Positions 21,560 through 33,060 of a DNA stretch of 64,000 bases are shown here, one piece after another. Both the position numbers and the translations under genes were made by a program. How positions within the stretch are numbered: position 1 is the stretch's first letter; every line of letters starts with the position of its first letter. This DNA comes from Welwitschia mirabilis (taxonomy: Eukaryota; Gnetophyta; Gnetopsida; Welwitschiales). The notes beneath the pieces were generated by a model. The model made no database searches, was not told the DNA's origin, and worked only from the letters and a program-made list of their open reading frames with translations. Location: NCBI GenBank assembly GCA_051453625.1, contig JBOZIK010000001.1, positions 160,894,890 to 160,958,889 on the forward strand, in the 5' to 3' direction.

Positions 21560-23000
21560 AAAGCAAGTTATAAGGTTTTCTACTCCTAATCCTAATGTAA
21601 ACCTAACCCTAAAGGAATTACTAGCTAATAAAAAATGAGAGATTCAAACCTCTTTTGATCTATCCTTAGGAGATTATGTTGAGCTAAAGAACCTTAATAC
21701 CTATCCAACATTTGGTGAAGAATATGATGAGAATCCCATTCAACATATTGCAAGTATTGAACAATTAATCTTCACCTCGGGAAATGGGAAGAAAAAAATT
21801 AGTAATAGAATATACATGGTAATCTTTCATATGACATTAAAGGTAGAGCTAATTAGTTAAAAATCATACCGCACAAAAGTTTAAAAACTTAAGTCTAAGA
21901 AAACTTCATCCAAAGATCCATGAGTAAAGAAACTATTAGAAAAAGGAAAAAGGAAGTAACAAACTTTCAACAAAAATGAAATGAAGATTATGCTTTCACA
22001 TAAAAATGTTTCTTTATAACAACTCACTCTAATCCAGTAGATACTTTCTCACAAGAAGAACTAGTAAGTTACTTTTATAGTAGTCTAAATCCCCAAACAA
22101 AATAACTTGTATATTTCTCTTATGGTGGAAACTTTATGAACCTCATGTTAGAAAATGCCTAGGCAAAATTAGAAGAAATTGTGGAGGTTAGTCAGACTTG
22201 ACCAACATCAAAAGAAAACTGCACTATAAGCCAAATTATTAAAGATTTAAACAAGATAAAACAAAAAAAGGTGGATTACAACCCTATAAATTTGATTCAA
22301 AACTTCACTAAAACCCTAGAAAAGTATATAGAAATAATTTTCGATGCTAAATTCATAACTAAGAGAAATGTTGTACTAACTTGTGATTATGTAAGGATAA
22401 TTATCACATTACTAAAAAATTTCCTCTATTACCAACATACAAAGAGAAAATACGTGAAGAAGTTTGTGTTTTCAATTAAATATCTCAAAACTTCCTAAAT
22501 CAAAATTAGGCACAACCTAGAATGAATTTACATTTTCAAAACAATTCTCGATCTTTTAGAAACTGATTCAAAAATTCAAACTTCTAATCACGTTCATTTA
22601 ATTTCCAACATCTAAATAATCTAGTTACAAATCTTGTGAATGAATTAAGAAGATCACAAGAAAAGACTCATGTCACCTTAGAAAAGCAAAATGCCAATAT
22701 TAAAAATTTAGTGAATGTCTTTTAATAAACTATGTTGGTAAACTAAAGACCATAAGGGTATTTGGCTATCCAACCTTTACAAAACTCCAATGAAATAAGA
22801 AAAGACTGTAAGGTTATGACACGTAGTGATCAAGAAATAAACCCTCCTTCATATGAATCTTCAACCTCCCAAAGTAACATTCAAGATAATGAGGAAGAAG
22901 AGGAAGACATTGAAACATTAGAAGATTATAACTTTCCTTCTTTTGGTAAAAAGAAAAAAGAAAAATGCTTTTCAATAACAACTAAGTATCCCTTGGCTTA
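21560..23000 (+). pseudogene. Athila-type gag relic, element 2
   Basis: The N-terminal part reads ELLANKK then, after a stop, SFDLSLGDYVELKNL and NPIQHIASIEQLIF, like the capsid start of Athila gag. The C-terminal part (about 22620-23000) reads LVNELRRSQEKTHVTLEKQ, then AIQPLQNSNEIRKDCKVMTR SDQEI. This matches the Athila gag signature LPSxTExNPKExCKAITLRSGKEI (family knowledge). An acidic stretch (NEEEEEDIETLEDY) follows. Many stops and frameshifts are present. It would have formed the particle that packages the RNA. Confidence 0.65.
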
Positions 23001-23231
23001 ATAGGCTTAACAATAATTCAATTTTCAATGAACATCTTAAAGACTTAATAAAAAATATTAGTTTAAATTTACCCTTTTAAAAACTTTTGCAAAAAAAATT
23101 TGGGGTACTTAAAATTATGGGAAGACTTGACAAGAAGAAAACAACAATGAGTCATCCCTAGAAAAGTATTTTTAGCTCAAACCTTCACAAATTTAATGTT
23201 ATAAAAACCATCCAAATTTAAAGATTCAAGA

Positions 23232-23834
23232 GTAGCAACGGTGAATGTTACATTAGAGGGAAACAAAAAGAGTAGAAAAGCCTTTCTTGACATTGGAGTA
23301 AGTGTTAACATAATGCCACTACACATTTGTAAAAGACTTGGTTTAGAGGATAGAATAGAGGCTACTCAGATTGTTTTAGAGTTATCAGACAATTAGGCTA
23401 AAAGACCCTTATGGGTCATCAAAGATTTAGCAATTCAAATCAAAGAGGATTGCTACCCAATAGATGTAATTATCATAGAAGTTAAACATAATGGAGGATA
23501 CCCATTACTTCTAGGATGAGTTTTTTATGTAACATCCCACTGCATCATTAACACAAGAGCTAGAACAATGAAATGTTACTTTGAAAATAGAATATTTATA
23601 AGTAGAGTCTTTGATGTAGCAAAAAAAGACCTGGGTGATGATGAAATGAACATTGAAAGTAATATTAAACCAATCTTATTCTTGCAACACCATTCACTTG
23701 AAGAAATAAAGATGAAATTACATGAGCCTATGCTTTATAATGATCCAATTGAGATTAAGAATTCAAAAGCTATTGATTCATCTAACTTTGAAAATGAAGA
23801 AGAAACAAAACCTTTAGATTATAAGGTAGTCTAA
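23232..23834 (+). pseudogene. Retroviral-type aspartic protease relic, element 2
   Basis: A single frame of about 200 codons with two internal stops. It contains FLDIGVSVNIMPL (catalytic Asp at 23289-23291; usual form ALxDLGASVNLMP), a flap-like stretch LELSDN then KRPLWVIKDLAIQIK, and YPLLLG where families have PILLGRPFLAT, here followed by TGA. The tail (DEMNIESNIKPILFLQHHSL) is acidic. The protease cleaves Gag-Pol. The catalytic Asp is intact, but the stops show the gene is dead. RT should follow and does not. Confidence 0.75.
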
Positions 23835-24359
23835 CTTTTAAACTCATACCTTAAGGGAGATTGTCCATTACATGAGTTAGAAATTTAAAATGATAATTTG
23901 AATGTGAAAAATCTTTCTAATGGACTAAAAATACTTTTCATTATGACGATTAAAAGAAAACTTTTATAATCAATGAAAAATTTTACACAAGTTAATATTA
24001 ATCTTCCCTTTGACTTCCAAAATTTGTGTTTTCACGGGGTTACACAGAGTTTTATCTTTTATCCCTCTCTTTTTCCAATTGATTTTACTTAGAAATAATG
24101 GTATACCTTTGATGTTTTATCAATTGATAAACTTCAATTTTGAACCTTATTTCTCTAAAAAAATGAAATATTTTGATACCATCTAAACAGATCCTTCTTC
24201 TTTCTTTATTTTCAATAAAATTGTGAACTAGATTTTAGGATTTGAATAAAATTTCCTGGCTTTGGTGTTTTATTTTTAATTTTCTTATTTTGACTCTGAT
24301 TATTCTCTTTAGTTTTTATTTTGAGTTTACAATTGGTATTTTTGCTGCTGCAAAAATAG

Positions 24360-24515
24360 TTAGTCATCTCTTCTGTCGTCTCTAGGATAGACAGAACAAT
24401 AGTCTCTATTATTATTTTTTGCTTTCAGTTTTTAGTTAGTTTTTTATTTTTTGTTTCTATTTCCTATCTTTCTCATCCTCCATGTCATCTGGAGGATGAA
24501 CAGGATGATAGTTAG
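24360..24515 (+). repeat. Two dyad units before the integrase tail of element 2
   Basis: About 24360-24405 (GTCATCTCTTCTGTCGTC then GGATAGACAGAACAATAG) and 24472-24515 (CATGTCATCTGGAGGATG). They sit where pol has been lost, suggesting unit DNA spread or was retained there. Confidence 0.5.
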
Positions 24516-24544
24516 TTAATAAGTAATCTATTTTTCTGTTATTT

Positions 24545-24645
24545 TCAGAGAATACTTTTTGATGGCTCTATTGAGATTTCTAACTTGAATACTTAAGAAT
24601 TTCAGGAAGTTAATGGACAAATACTTAAAATATATGAGCATCTGT
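24545..24645 (+). pseudogene. Integrase C-terminal tail, element 2
   Basis: FDGSIEISNLNT*EFQEVNGQILKIYEH matches the last part of Ty3/gypsy integrase (GAVEI..FKVNGQRLKxY) and the tails of elements 1 and 3. The GPF/Y core itself is missing. Confidence 0.6.
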
Positions 24646-25049
24646 CTAAATTTTCTCTTAGCTTTTTTTTTTGGAGGTCATTATGGTATTACTTGATCAT
24701 CTTTCAAACATGACTTATGTATTTATTCCCATGACTAGTTTTTTTAACTTGGGCATTTTCAGTGGTAAGATTGGATTCACCTAATCTTAAGAAATTCACA
24801 CATCTATGAACTTCAGTTTGAAGGAAGATTCTTTATTTTTAATGTTTTTCTCAATGGTGAAAAGGTATTAGATTGTTTAAGCATGTTCTTTTTTGTCTTC
24901 ATCTTAAGAATTCACCTTTGTCTTTTGGAGTGTTTGGCTATGTGGAATGTCTTATGTCAAAAAAATAATTTAAAAAACATAAAACAGAAAAAATAGTGAA
25001 ATAAGATTATGATGTTTTATTTGAGATATTTTCTAAACATGGTCACCAT

Positions 25050-25270
25050 GATGTCCTACCGCAAGTACACTAGGGCGAATATTTCCAAGAGGAGCCTTTG
25101 GCAGTGTAATATGGTAGCTATGGGAACTCCACTAGGAGGTCAGTTGGCTATGCTTCATGGTTCCTTACTTCTCTAAGTGTGGTTGTACTCCCCTCATCAT
25201 GGATAATAAAGTTGTAATAAACTTTGAGGCTATAGGATCAGCGATGTTTCTAGTGTCATCAGAGGCATTG
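25050..25270 (+). other. Conserved 3' noncoding block, copy 2
   Basis: The best-preserved copy. It includes ATGGTAGCTATGGGAACTCC followed by ACTAGGAGGTCAGTTGG, where CTCCACTAGGAG forms a 4-bp stem with a 4-base loop, then TTCCTTACTTCT and a GAGGCTATAGGATCAG word shared with copy 1. Confidence 0.6.
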
Positions 25271-26207
25271 CTTGCTTTCTAAACTCTTAGTTTTTTTACA
25301 TGTTCATTTCATTTCTTGAGATTGAAGTGTTTGTTTTGAGATGTTGGCAGGTGAGTTCATTTTTAAGAAATTCTTTGGTCTAATCATTCATTGTTTAAAG
25401 CATTTGTTTTAGCATCGTCATAACCACTGCCTTATCAAATGGAATTTTTTTTAACATTATGTCATACATTTGCATATTAAGTAATGTTATGATTTTTTTC
25501 ATGGGAGTCTGCTAGGTTAAAATTTTAGATAGGTCAGCTATTTTTTATTGCCTTATATCTATTCTTTCTATTTTCTTTTGTTGTTAAGCTTAGTTATTTT
25601 AAAGTCATTACCATATTTTCTTATCTTTTTAGGTCTTTAATATTTAATACTTTCCTTACTACATTTTCAATAAAGAGTTGATTTCTAAATTGAATAAATA
25701 ATTTTATGATGTTTATTTTTAGTCTTTTGGAGTTGTAAATGCTACTCTTACTCATTTCTTATGACGAAATACTAATTAGACATTTATAAATTCACTTGCA
25801 TATTTTCATTGTCCACTCTCTCCATGCTTGTTAGCATATTTCATACATACATCTTTTTAAAAATATGACATTACTTTACTCAGCTTTACACTTTATTTCT
25901 AAAGCTATTCAAATTCAATTATATCCATTATCTACCTTCTCACTCCCATTTATTTTCATTACTTTCTAATCAATACAGGTTGTATTTTTTTTTTTGGGAA
26001 TAGGGACCCATTTTCATAGCTAATTTTTAAAATTTTCAAAGATTTCATGATATATAGTTTTTAAATTTCATACACATAATGTATAATTGATTATCTTGAT
26101 ATGACATATGTTTTATGAGCCTATTTTATAATTTAGAGATTAACTTTTTATAAAATAAATCATCTCGCAATTGTGGATTTTTCGCCTAGTTTTTATCAGG
26201 GACTGAC

Positions 26208-26227
26208 AAAGGCTAAGTGGAGGGCTA
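26208..26227 (+). other. Polypurine tract of element 2
   Basis: AAAGGCTAAGTGGAGGGCTA, identical in its core to element 1 and directly before the TG of the 3' LTR. Confidence 0.75.
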
Positions 26228-27002
26228 TGTTGCACTTCCAATTTGTGCTTATTTGATAGGATTTTATGAGCTATTTTGTAGGACATTTGCATAGGTTTAG
26301 GTGTAATTCTAAGGATCTTGGAGATTCAATAGAAGATCTTAGAAATGTGTAATTCTTAATTATATTTGATGCATTCAAGGTACATTCAAATAAATAGAGC
26401 TTTAAAGGAAGATTTCTGATAGAAATGCTAGTTTCTTCTCAATAAAATGATTAAACAAGATCATCATTTCTTGTGTCATCCATGACAGGTAGGACAACAA
26501 CAGTTGACATGGACCGTTAAGTCATCTGCTGAGTCACCTGCTAAGTAAGTTTTTGTAATGAGCTATTTTCTCCATCATTATCTAGATGATCATCAAGATA
26601 ACACTGACATTGTAACCGACTCTGATAGCCAACCCTTGATCATTTCGTCCATTTCTTTTACATAAAAGAGTGTGTTTTTGAAGGGCCTTCTGTTTGTCAT
26701 TTTCTGCTGTGTTTTATTATAAATAAGTTCCCCTTCGACTCTCCTCTTCATCTTCATTATACAAAAAATTCTCGTAAAAGGAGATCGAAGGGTGGGAGAT
26801 CCATCTCGAGAGTTACAGAAAGACGTTCCCTTGGTAGAGCGCTGTGTATCCTCCATTGAGGCATGACTATTTTGTAGCCTAGATGTTATTACTTTTCTTA
26901 ATATAAACTTTGTATTCTTTATTGCATATTAATTTCTTAAATATCCCTTATGGTTTACATTGACCTTGATCTGGTGACAATTTTTTGGATGATATAGATC
27001 AT
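26228..27002 (+). mobile_element. 3' LTR of element 2, truncated
   Basis: Starts TGTTGCACTTCC and matches 19809-20584, with dyad units at about 26458-26505 (TGTCATCCATGACA, a perfect 14-base palindrome) and 26563-26610 and a TATA box at 26718. It stops at GATATAGATCATC, where the 5' LTR continues for about 300 bp more. Confidence 0.75.
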
Positions 27003-27092
27003 CATTACAATAGCTTATAATAATGTTACATAAGGGACTAAGTTATTGCAATGTTGCAAAAGGGACCAAGATATATTTATATTAACATTATT
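27003..27092 (+). repeat. 90-bp flank segment, right copy
   Basis: Aligns without gaps to 19720-19809. It continues as AAGAGAGAAAAAAGG, which is presumably the original right flank of the insertion site. Confidence 0.8.
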
Positions 27093-27249
27093 AAGAGAGA
27101 AAAAAGGACACATGCTTATAGAGAAGAAATTTAAACTATAAATATCATGTAATAGTTTTACAGTGTTTTATTTGTTACATGAGTTTAATTACCTTAAATT
27201 AATCTTTTTTCAAAGTAAAAATGCAAGTGATTCATGGAGGATGAAAGAG

Positions 27250-28510
27250 TTCTTGGGAAGTGGTTTTAGACGTAATGGACATATGTTATGGCTTTACACT
27301 TTGTTCATTAAATTCAATTATCTTTTTGGTAAATGAAATTAAGATTGTGATAGCTTCATATGCAAATATTTCTTGAATGTTGAGAGGTTTAACCCATTTA
27401 AATATTAACTTATCATGAATAAAATCCATGCATGGGTTATATAAGAGAACCTTCTCATCAAGGTTAAAGGATTTCTTAAGAATACATACATTTTGGCAGT
27501 TTGTACTTTCTTTCTTTTTAAATATGATAAATCTCATAATGTTTATTTTTATTTTTTTCCAAGTTCATTAAGGTTAAGATTCCTAAATTTTAAAGTTTTA
27601 TCAATACTACAATTAAGGTATTTAATAGTTTAAATAGCTTTGTGTTCTATTTTAATAGAAAGATAACATACTTTATTATTGACAAGCTTAAAATCCGGTA
27701 GGCCTACAGTAAAGGAAACATTTCAAGTCTAAGAGGCCTAGAGTATATGCTTAAGGTGAGGTGATCAATCTTTCTTATTAGAATTAATTGTTTTATACAA
27801 CATTCTCTTTAATTTATAGATAGAGACCTCTACTTGATCATTGGTTTATGAATGATAAGGTGTAGCAACTTTATGAAGGACATCACATTTTTTCATAAGA
27901 TTATTCATGGTTGTACTCTTTCAGAAATATAACAATTACTTTAGCATTATATGTTCTGGTTGAAACTACTTTACATCACTTCATAACATAATCAATATAA
28001 ATTAATTTATAGAGATAATCAAAAGATGAAGGAAATGTTCAAAAAGAGTTTATATTTCATACATCAAAAGGATTAATGAATAAAACAAGAAAAATAAGAA
28101 TTTTATCACTCTTTTTAATACTTTCTAAGTATTGCCATTTATCCCATAAATTTTTAATATTTATAATAATATTTGAAAAGATTAAGCTAATACAATCTAG
28201 TAGTAATTTTTATATGAAATGTTTTATTTATAAATATGTAGCTCCATAAACACCATCATGTGTAAATTTTAGAACATATATAACTCTAGAGCAGGGGATG
28301 TATCTTTGAATGATTTGATTAAGACAATGTTTAAATTGGTAAAAATCATCCTTTAAACCCTTATTTGCCTTTAAAAAATGCTTTTTAACTTGAGTATTCT
28401 AATTATTAGGTAACTTACATATAGCATGATAATAAACTATGTTAGCATACCATGTTTCCTATTTTAAAGTATTAGGAATTAAATGAGTAAGAACATGAGT
28501 AAGATTTTTT
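27250..28510 (-). pseudogene. Athila-type integrase relic, minus strand
   Basis: Reading right to left on the minus strand, TWYANIVYYHAICKLP and LNQIIQRYIP match the region before the zinc finger. WDKW and LFINPFDVW mark the core entry, followed by YIDYVMKWCKVVS. HKVATPYHS*TNDQVEV is the STPYHPQTxGQVE motif, with its catalytic Glu kept. IEHKAI and then SFNLDEKVLLYNPCMDF, FKWVKPLNIQEIFAYEA form the C-terminal GPF/Y region. The order is that of Athila integrase. Many stops and frameshifts. The best open segment is 27286-27537. Its parent LTRs are not visible. Confidence 0.65.
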
Positions 28511-28639
28511 CCAAAAAAACCTTTTTCCTCCATGTAGATTATTACACTAAAGAGGTTTCTTTTCAAGGCAAGCACCTCATGAGGGTTTCATTAAGGTTTT
28601 TATGCTTCCTTAGGTGTGTGATTGTGATGTGCATTACAA

Positions 28640-28665
28640 GCTTTATCAATTCCCCCTAACGTGGG
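28640..28665 (-). other. Possible polypurine tract or LTR start on the minus strand
   Basis: The minus strand reads TTAGGGGGAATTGATAAAGC. A run of purines ending before TG is typical of copia 3' ends (GGGGGAGATTG). It lies downstream of the copia RT relic, but no LTR pair confirms it. Confidence 0.2.
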
Positions 28666-28959
28666 AATACGCTCTCTTCCAAGGGAAAATAAGAGTTCCA
28701 GGAGGAAAACCTTAGAAATGCATCCTACAATAAAACCTCATTAAAGGAGAAATTGTGCAAGAGAACTACTTCATTAAAGAAGTAGTTAATTTACTACTAC
28801 ACATCTCATAGCAAATAGGACTAAGACAAAATGTACTACACATCTTATGGTACTAGGTTAAAATAGTACATCCTGTAGTACTAGGATTCAAGAGTGACTT
28901 TTAATATAGACTCAAAAGTTAAATGAAATCCATAATGTGTAAGAGAAAAAATGAGTTTA

Positions 28960-29819
28960 AATCAACTCTAGATTGGAAGTGTTGGGACTTCTCTCAACCA
29001 AGTGTCTTTGTTTAAGTATTAGTACCTAGTTTTATGGTTGGATAATGTATCAGTGTAATAACTTCATGTGGTATAAGTTCCTTAATTTTATGGACCAACT
29101 CCCATGTATTCTTTTTTACAAGTGCATAATATTCTTCTTTCATGGCTTAGATCCATTGATTGTATATAATGATGTTTTTAAAAGAGGTTGGTTCACCATC
29201 AAGAATTAAAGGAATCACATCATTATTAATAAGATATGCATGAGAGCTTTTCCTAGTTCTAGTTTTACCCTTTTCATCATTAAAAACATTTTGAAGAGTA
29301 AACTATAGCCAAGTACTTTGATGTCTCTAGGTAGTATCAACTTATTTAGTTAGAGAATTTATTGAATTACTATTGAAACCATGATCAAACATGCTAGAAG
29401 CACCAATTTTCTTAATTCTTATATGTCACAAAGTAGATGGAATAATAAAAGGAATTGAAGAATTACTAGTTGTTGCATCTACTTTCCTTAACCATAGGAC
29501 ATTGAGCATCTAATATGATCATTAGGTTGTAGGAAGGACTAAGCTTTAAAGGATCAAGCTAACAATCATTATTTGAATATACTGTAAAAATGAGATCATG
29601 AGCAATAATGATCTTATAATGCTCTAGGGGATACTCTCGATAATTCTTCTTGTCAGTTAGATATCCCATAAAGATACTAATATGAGCATGTCAACCAAAT
29701 TTTTCATTATGTTTTTTTTGGATATGGTCATAGCATTTGCAACCAAATACAAAAATGGTGCACCTTTAACTTATATCCATATGACTTTTCAACTAGAGAT
29801 ATGTATTTTTCAGTATATT
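28960..29819 (-). pseudogene. Ty1/copia integrase end and RT start relic
   Basis: The minus strand reads FVFGCKCYDHIQKKHNEKF, MGYLTDKKNYREYPLEHYK then IIIAHDLIF. That is the copia integrase C-terminus (RVFGCxCYxHIP..FxGYSxxxKGYR..ISRDVVF). Further down it reads EPTSFKNIIIYNQWI*AMKEEYYALVKKNTWELV, which matches the copia RT N-terminus (EPxSFxEA..WxxAMxEEYxSLxxNxTWELV). The catalytic RT motifs are absent because the copy is cut short at its 3' side. Its upstream part is lost in the adjoining gap. Confidence 0.7.
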
Positions 29820-29919
29820 NNNNNNNNNNNNNNNNNNNNNNNNNNNNNNNNNNNNNNNNNNNNNNNNNNNNNNNNNNNNNNNNNNNNNNNNNNNNNNNNN
29901 NNNNNNNNNNNNNNNNNNN
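29820..29919. other. Assembly gap (100 N)
   Basis: Left of it is a minus-strand copia relic, right of it a plus-strand Athila RT. The size is a placeholder, and the 5' half of element 3 must be missing here if the join is real. Confidence 0.9.
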
Positions 29920-29920
29920 C

Positions 29921-30480
29921 GACCCTTCAGCAAGTAGTAAAGAAAGAAATCATCAAACTTATACATGCAAGGATCATTTATACCATATGAATTAGTTCTA
30001 TTTTTGTAGTACCAGAAAAGGATGGAAAGTGGTGAGTTTGCATTGATTTTAGAAAGCTTAATGATGTCACCAAAAAAGACTATCGTCCCTTGTCATTTCT
30101 AGATCAAATTCTTGATAGGATCTAAAGCCATGCATATTATTGTTTTCTTGATGGATATAGTGGTCACAATCACATATGCATAGCCAATGAAGATAAAGCT
30201 ACCATAACTTTCACCTCTCCTTTTGGAGCTTTGCCTTTAGAATAATTGCACTTTGGTTTATGTAATGAACCTAAAACATTTTAAAGAGTTATGAAAAATA
30301 TGTTTTCAGATTTGATTGAGGAATCAATAGAAATTTTCACTAATGAATTTTTAATTTTTGAGGATTCTTTTGAGCAAACCTTAGAGAGATTGGAAAAATT
30401 TGTTAACTGATCCATAGAAACTAGCCTTCATTTGAGTTGGAAAAAGAGTTACTTCTTGGTAAAGGCTGGAAAGTCTTAGG
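29921..30480 (+). pseudogene. Reverse transcriptase relic, element 3
   Basis: One frame with several stops carries VVKKEIIKLIHARIIY, VCIDFRKLNDVTKKDYRPL, FLDQILDR, YYCFLDGYSGHNHI (the Athila/Tat signature YCFLDGYSGYNQI), ATITFTSPFGALP, HFGLCNEPKTF and IFTNEFLIFEDSFEQTLERL. The usual catalytic FMDD is replaced by FTNE (about 30335-30346), so even without the stops this copy could not polymerise. Confidence 0.8.
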
Positions 30481-31140
30481 TTATCATATTTCTAGTAATG
30501 ATATTCAAATGGACCCTATTAAAATAGACATCATTAAGAACCTTTCTCCTCCCACCAATGTAAAACAAATTAGATCTTTTCTTTGTCATGCTAGTTTTTT
30601 ATAAAGATTCATTAAAGATTATGCTAAAATTTATAAACTTATTTATTCTGTCTTAGAAAAAGATGTTGAATTTGATTTGAACGAGTCTTGTCAACATGCC
30701 TTTAAAAATCTTAAAGATAAGATCACTTTAGCACCTATTGTAGAAGGACTTGATTATAATACAGACTTTAAACTTATGTGTGGTGTATGTAATATTGCTG
30801 TAAGGGTTGTGTTAGGACAAAAACTTAAGAAAGGTTACAATGTTATTTGTTATATCAGTAAAACCCTTTAAATAGCCCAACTTGATTATACCACTATTGA
30901 AAAATAAATGCTTATCATCATCTTTTGTCTTGATAAACTTCCATATTATCTTCTTAGTTTTTACACTAATGTCTATACTGATCATGATGCCATTCAATTT
31001 CTCATGACCAAGAAAAATTCTAGTGCAAGACTTATTAGATGGGTGTTTTTAATGTAAGAATTCAATTTAACCATCATTGATAAAGAAGGAAATCATAATT
31101 GTGTTGCTAATCATTTATCTAGAATCCCTCATAAACAACA
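30480..31140 (+). pseudogene. RNase H relic, element 3
   Basis: Connection residues (IRSFLCHASF) lead to NESCQHAFKNLKDKITLAPIV, CNIAVRVVLGQKLKKGYNVICY, AQLDYTTIEK, VYTDHDAIQFLMTKKN and EFNLTIIDKEGNHNCVANHLSR. These are the standard steps of gypsy RNase H (TxASxxAVGAVLGQ, ATTEKELLA, TDHxALxYL, GxENxVADxLSR). The frame 30677-30871 is open. Confidence 0.8.
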
Positions 31141-31189
31141 CTCCCTACATTTTTCCCCATACATTCCTATCTAAGACAATTTTCAAAAT

Positions 31190-32480
31190 GAGCAACTCTT
31201 TCTATTGCACATTTTTATTCTATCTCTTGTAAACGCCTAGCTTCATAGTATGATGATATTATCAATTATCGTATTACCCTAAAAACTCCCCAACATTGGA
31301 CTCACAATTAGAGAAAATGTTTTCTTTGTAGAATAGGAGGCCATGAGTGGTATGAACATCACCTATACTAAAGATGTAAATATCAAATCATGCATAAAGT
31401 TATGCTAGAATGGGAGTAATATGACATCCTTACTCTTTGTCATGGTGATGTGTGTGGAGCTCATTTTAGTAGTCAAAAGACTTTTATGAAAATCCTTCAT
31501 GTAGGTTTATATTGATCTATTCTCTTTAAAGATTCATTTAACTTTACAAGACAATGTAATACTTGTTAACATTTTGGTAGCCTTTCTAGATCTCAAGACA
31601 TGCTTCTTTAACTTATCTTAGAATGTAAACCTTTTGATTATTGGGGCATAGATTATCTGACACCATCTTCTTGTAATAAAAATTACATTCTAGTGATTGT
31701 GATTTATGTGATCAAATGGGTAGAAATAATTCCTACAATTACAGAGTATGCTAAAACTATATGTTATTTTCTTGAATCTAATACTTTTCACAATTTTGGC
31801 TCCCCTAGAATCTTGACTAGTAAAAGGTTATTAGGAAACTCCTTTTCTGTGTTAAAATTGAGCATAGAATAGCAAATGCTTATGATCTTTAGACCAATAG
31901 TCAAGTTAAAAGTGCTAATAAGAAAATAAAGAAAATGCTTTAGAAACTATTCTCCCAAAATAAAAAGTCTTGGTCCATCAAACTTCATAATGTACTTTAA
32001 GATCACTATACTACTTGCCATAATTCACTTGGTTTTTCCCCTTATGAACTTATGTATGATAAAGCTTGTGTTCCATCTATTAATGTGTGATATGATTCCT
32101 ATAAAACTATTTATCAACTTAATGTTACAAATTTTGATGATAATCTTTAGCATAAACTAATCTAGCTTTAACATTTCGATGAGAAACAGAATCATGCTAT
32201 TTATAGATAACTCATAAAAAATGCTCTATTAAAATTTTATCATGATAAAAATCTCATCTCCAAATTGTTTTAAATTGGTTAGTTGATCTTATAATTTAAT
32301 ACCTAAGTGCATCTTCTTCATAATAAATTGACCTCTAAATGGCTAAGCCCTTGTTGGATAGAAAAGGTACATATTAACGGCTTTGTTGAGACTTCTGATT
32401 TAAACACCCAAACGGTTCAAAGTAAATGAACAAAAGTTAAAGGTATATCAATTACTTGATGATTTTCATTTAATTGTGGA
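31190..32480 (+). pseudogene. Integrase relic, element 3
   Basis: HHCC zinc finger (HGDVCGAHFSSQKT, then FTRQCNTC), core entry FDYWGIDYLTPSSCNKNYIL, VIKWVEIIPTITEYAKT, SPYELMYDKACVPSI and a GPF/Y tail LTSKWLSPCWIEKVHING (about 32330-32450). The zinc-finger ligands can be read despite many stops and shifts. The enzyme would insert the cDNA. The similarity of its tail to the tails left in elements 1 and 2 suggests those lost the upstream part of the same gene. Confidence 0.75.
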
Positions 32481-32899
32481 TATTATTAAAGTAATTAACT
32501 TAGATAATTCTCTTACCTAGGAGGTATATCTTCCTTTTATCATTATTTAAATGATTTATTAATTAGATTTTAGTTAAGTCATTTTATTATTTGATCAATT
32601 ACTAACTTGGTTTTATGTTAGATTTCATATAAATTTTCATGAAAGTAATTCTTTACTTTGGTAATTTACAATGATAAATATTTAGCCCATCTAAGATATT
32701 CTAATTTCTATAAACTTTAATATCTATGACAACTTCTACTTAAGTACTAGTTATGTCAAATCAAATGCTAATTTATAACTTTCTACTTAATTTATTATTT
32801 TAGTGATCACTCAATATTTCAAAAAGGAAATCATAGCATGTTCTTTCAAATAAAAAAAGAGGAAAAAAATTGAAATATCCAAATAAATTCCATAACGTC

Positions 32900-33060
32900 T
32901 TACCACAAGCATAGTGGGGTAAATTTTCTTGAAAAGAACCTTTAGTAGTATGATATGATAGCTGTGGGAACTTCACCAAAGAGTCAGTTGACCATGATCT
33001 ATTCTCAACTTGCGGGCCTTTACTTCTTTTAGTAGTGGTTGTACTTCTTATTGTGATAAA
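32900..33060 (+). other. Conserved 3' noncoding block, copy 3
   Basis: A more diverged copy: ATGATAGCTGTGGGAACTTC, GTCAGTTGACCATGA and GGCCTTTACTTCTTTTAGTA. The flanking sequence (32480-32900 and 33060-33998) shows no gene. Confidence 0.55.

Larger units (their letters stand above)
19809..27002 (+). mobile_element. Athila-like LTR retrotransposon with gag and protease, no RT (element 2)
   Basis: 5' LTR 19809-20885, a primer-site relic, an Athila-type gag, an aspartic protease, an integrase tail, the conserved 3' block, a polypurine tract and a 3' LTR (26228-27002) lacking its last 300 bp or so. RT, RNase H and the integrase core are absent between 23840 and 24540, so it depended on another element for replication or lost pol. 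LTR, tract and block sequences tie it to element 1. The right end is abnormal: it runs into a second copy of the left flank instead of an LTR end and 5-bp duplication. Confidence 0.8.
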
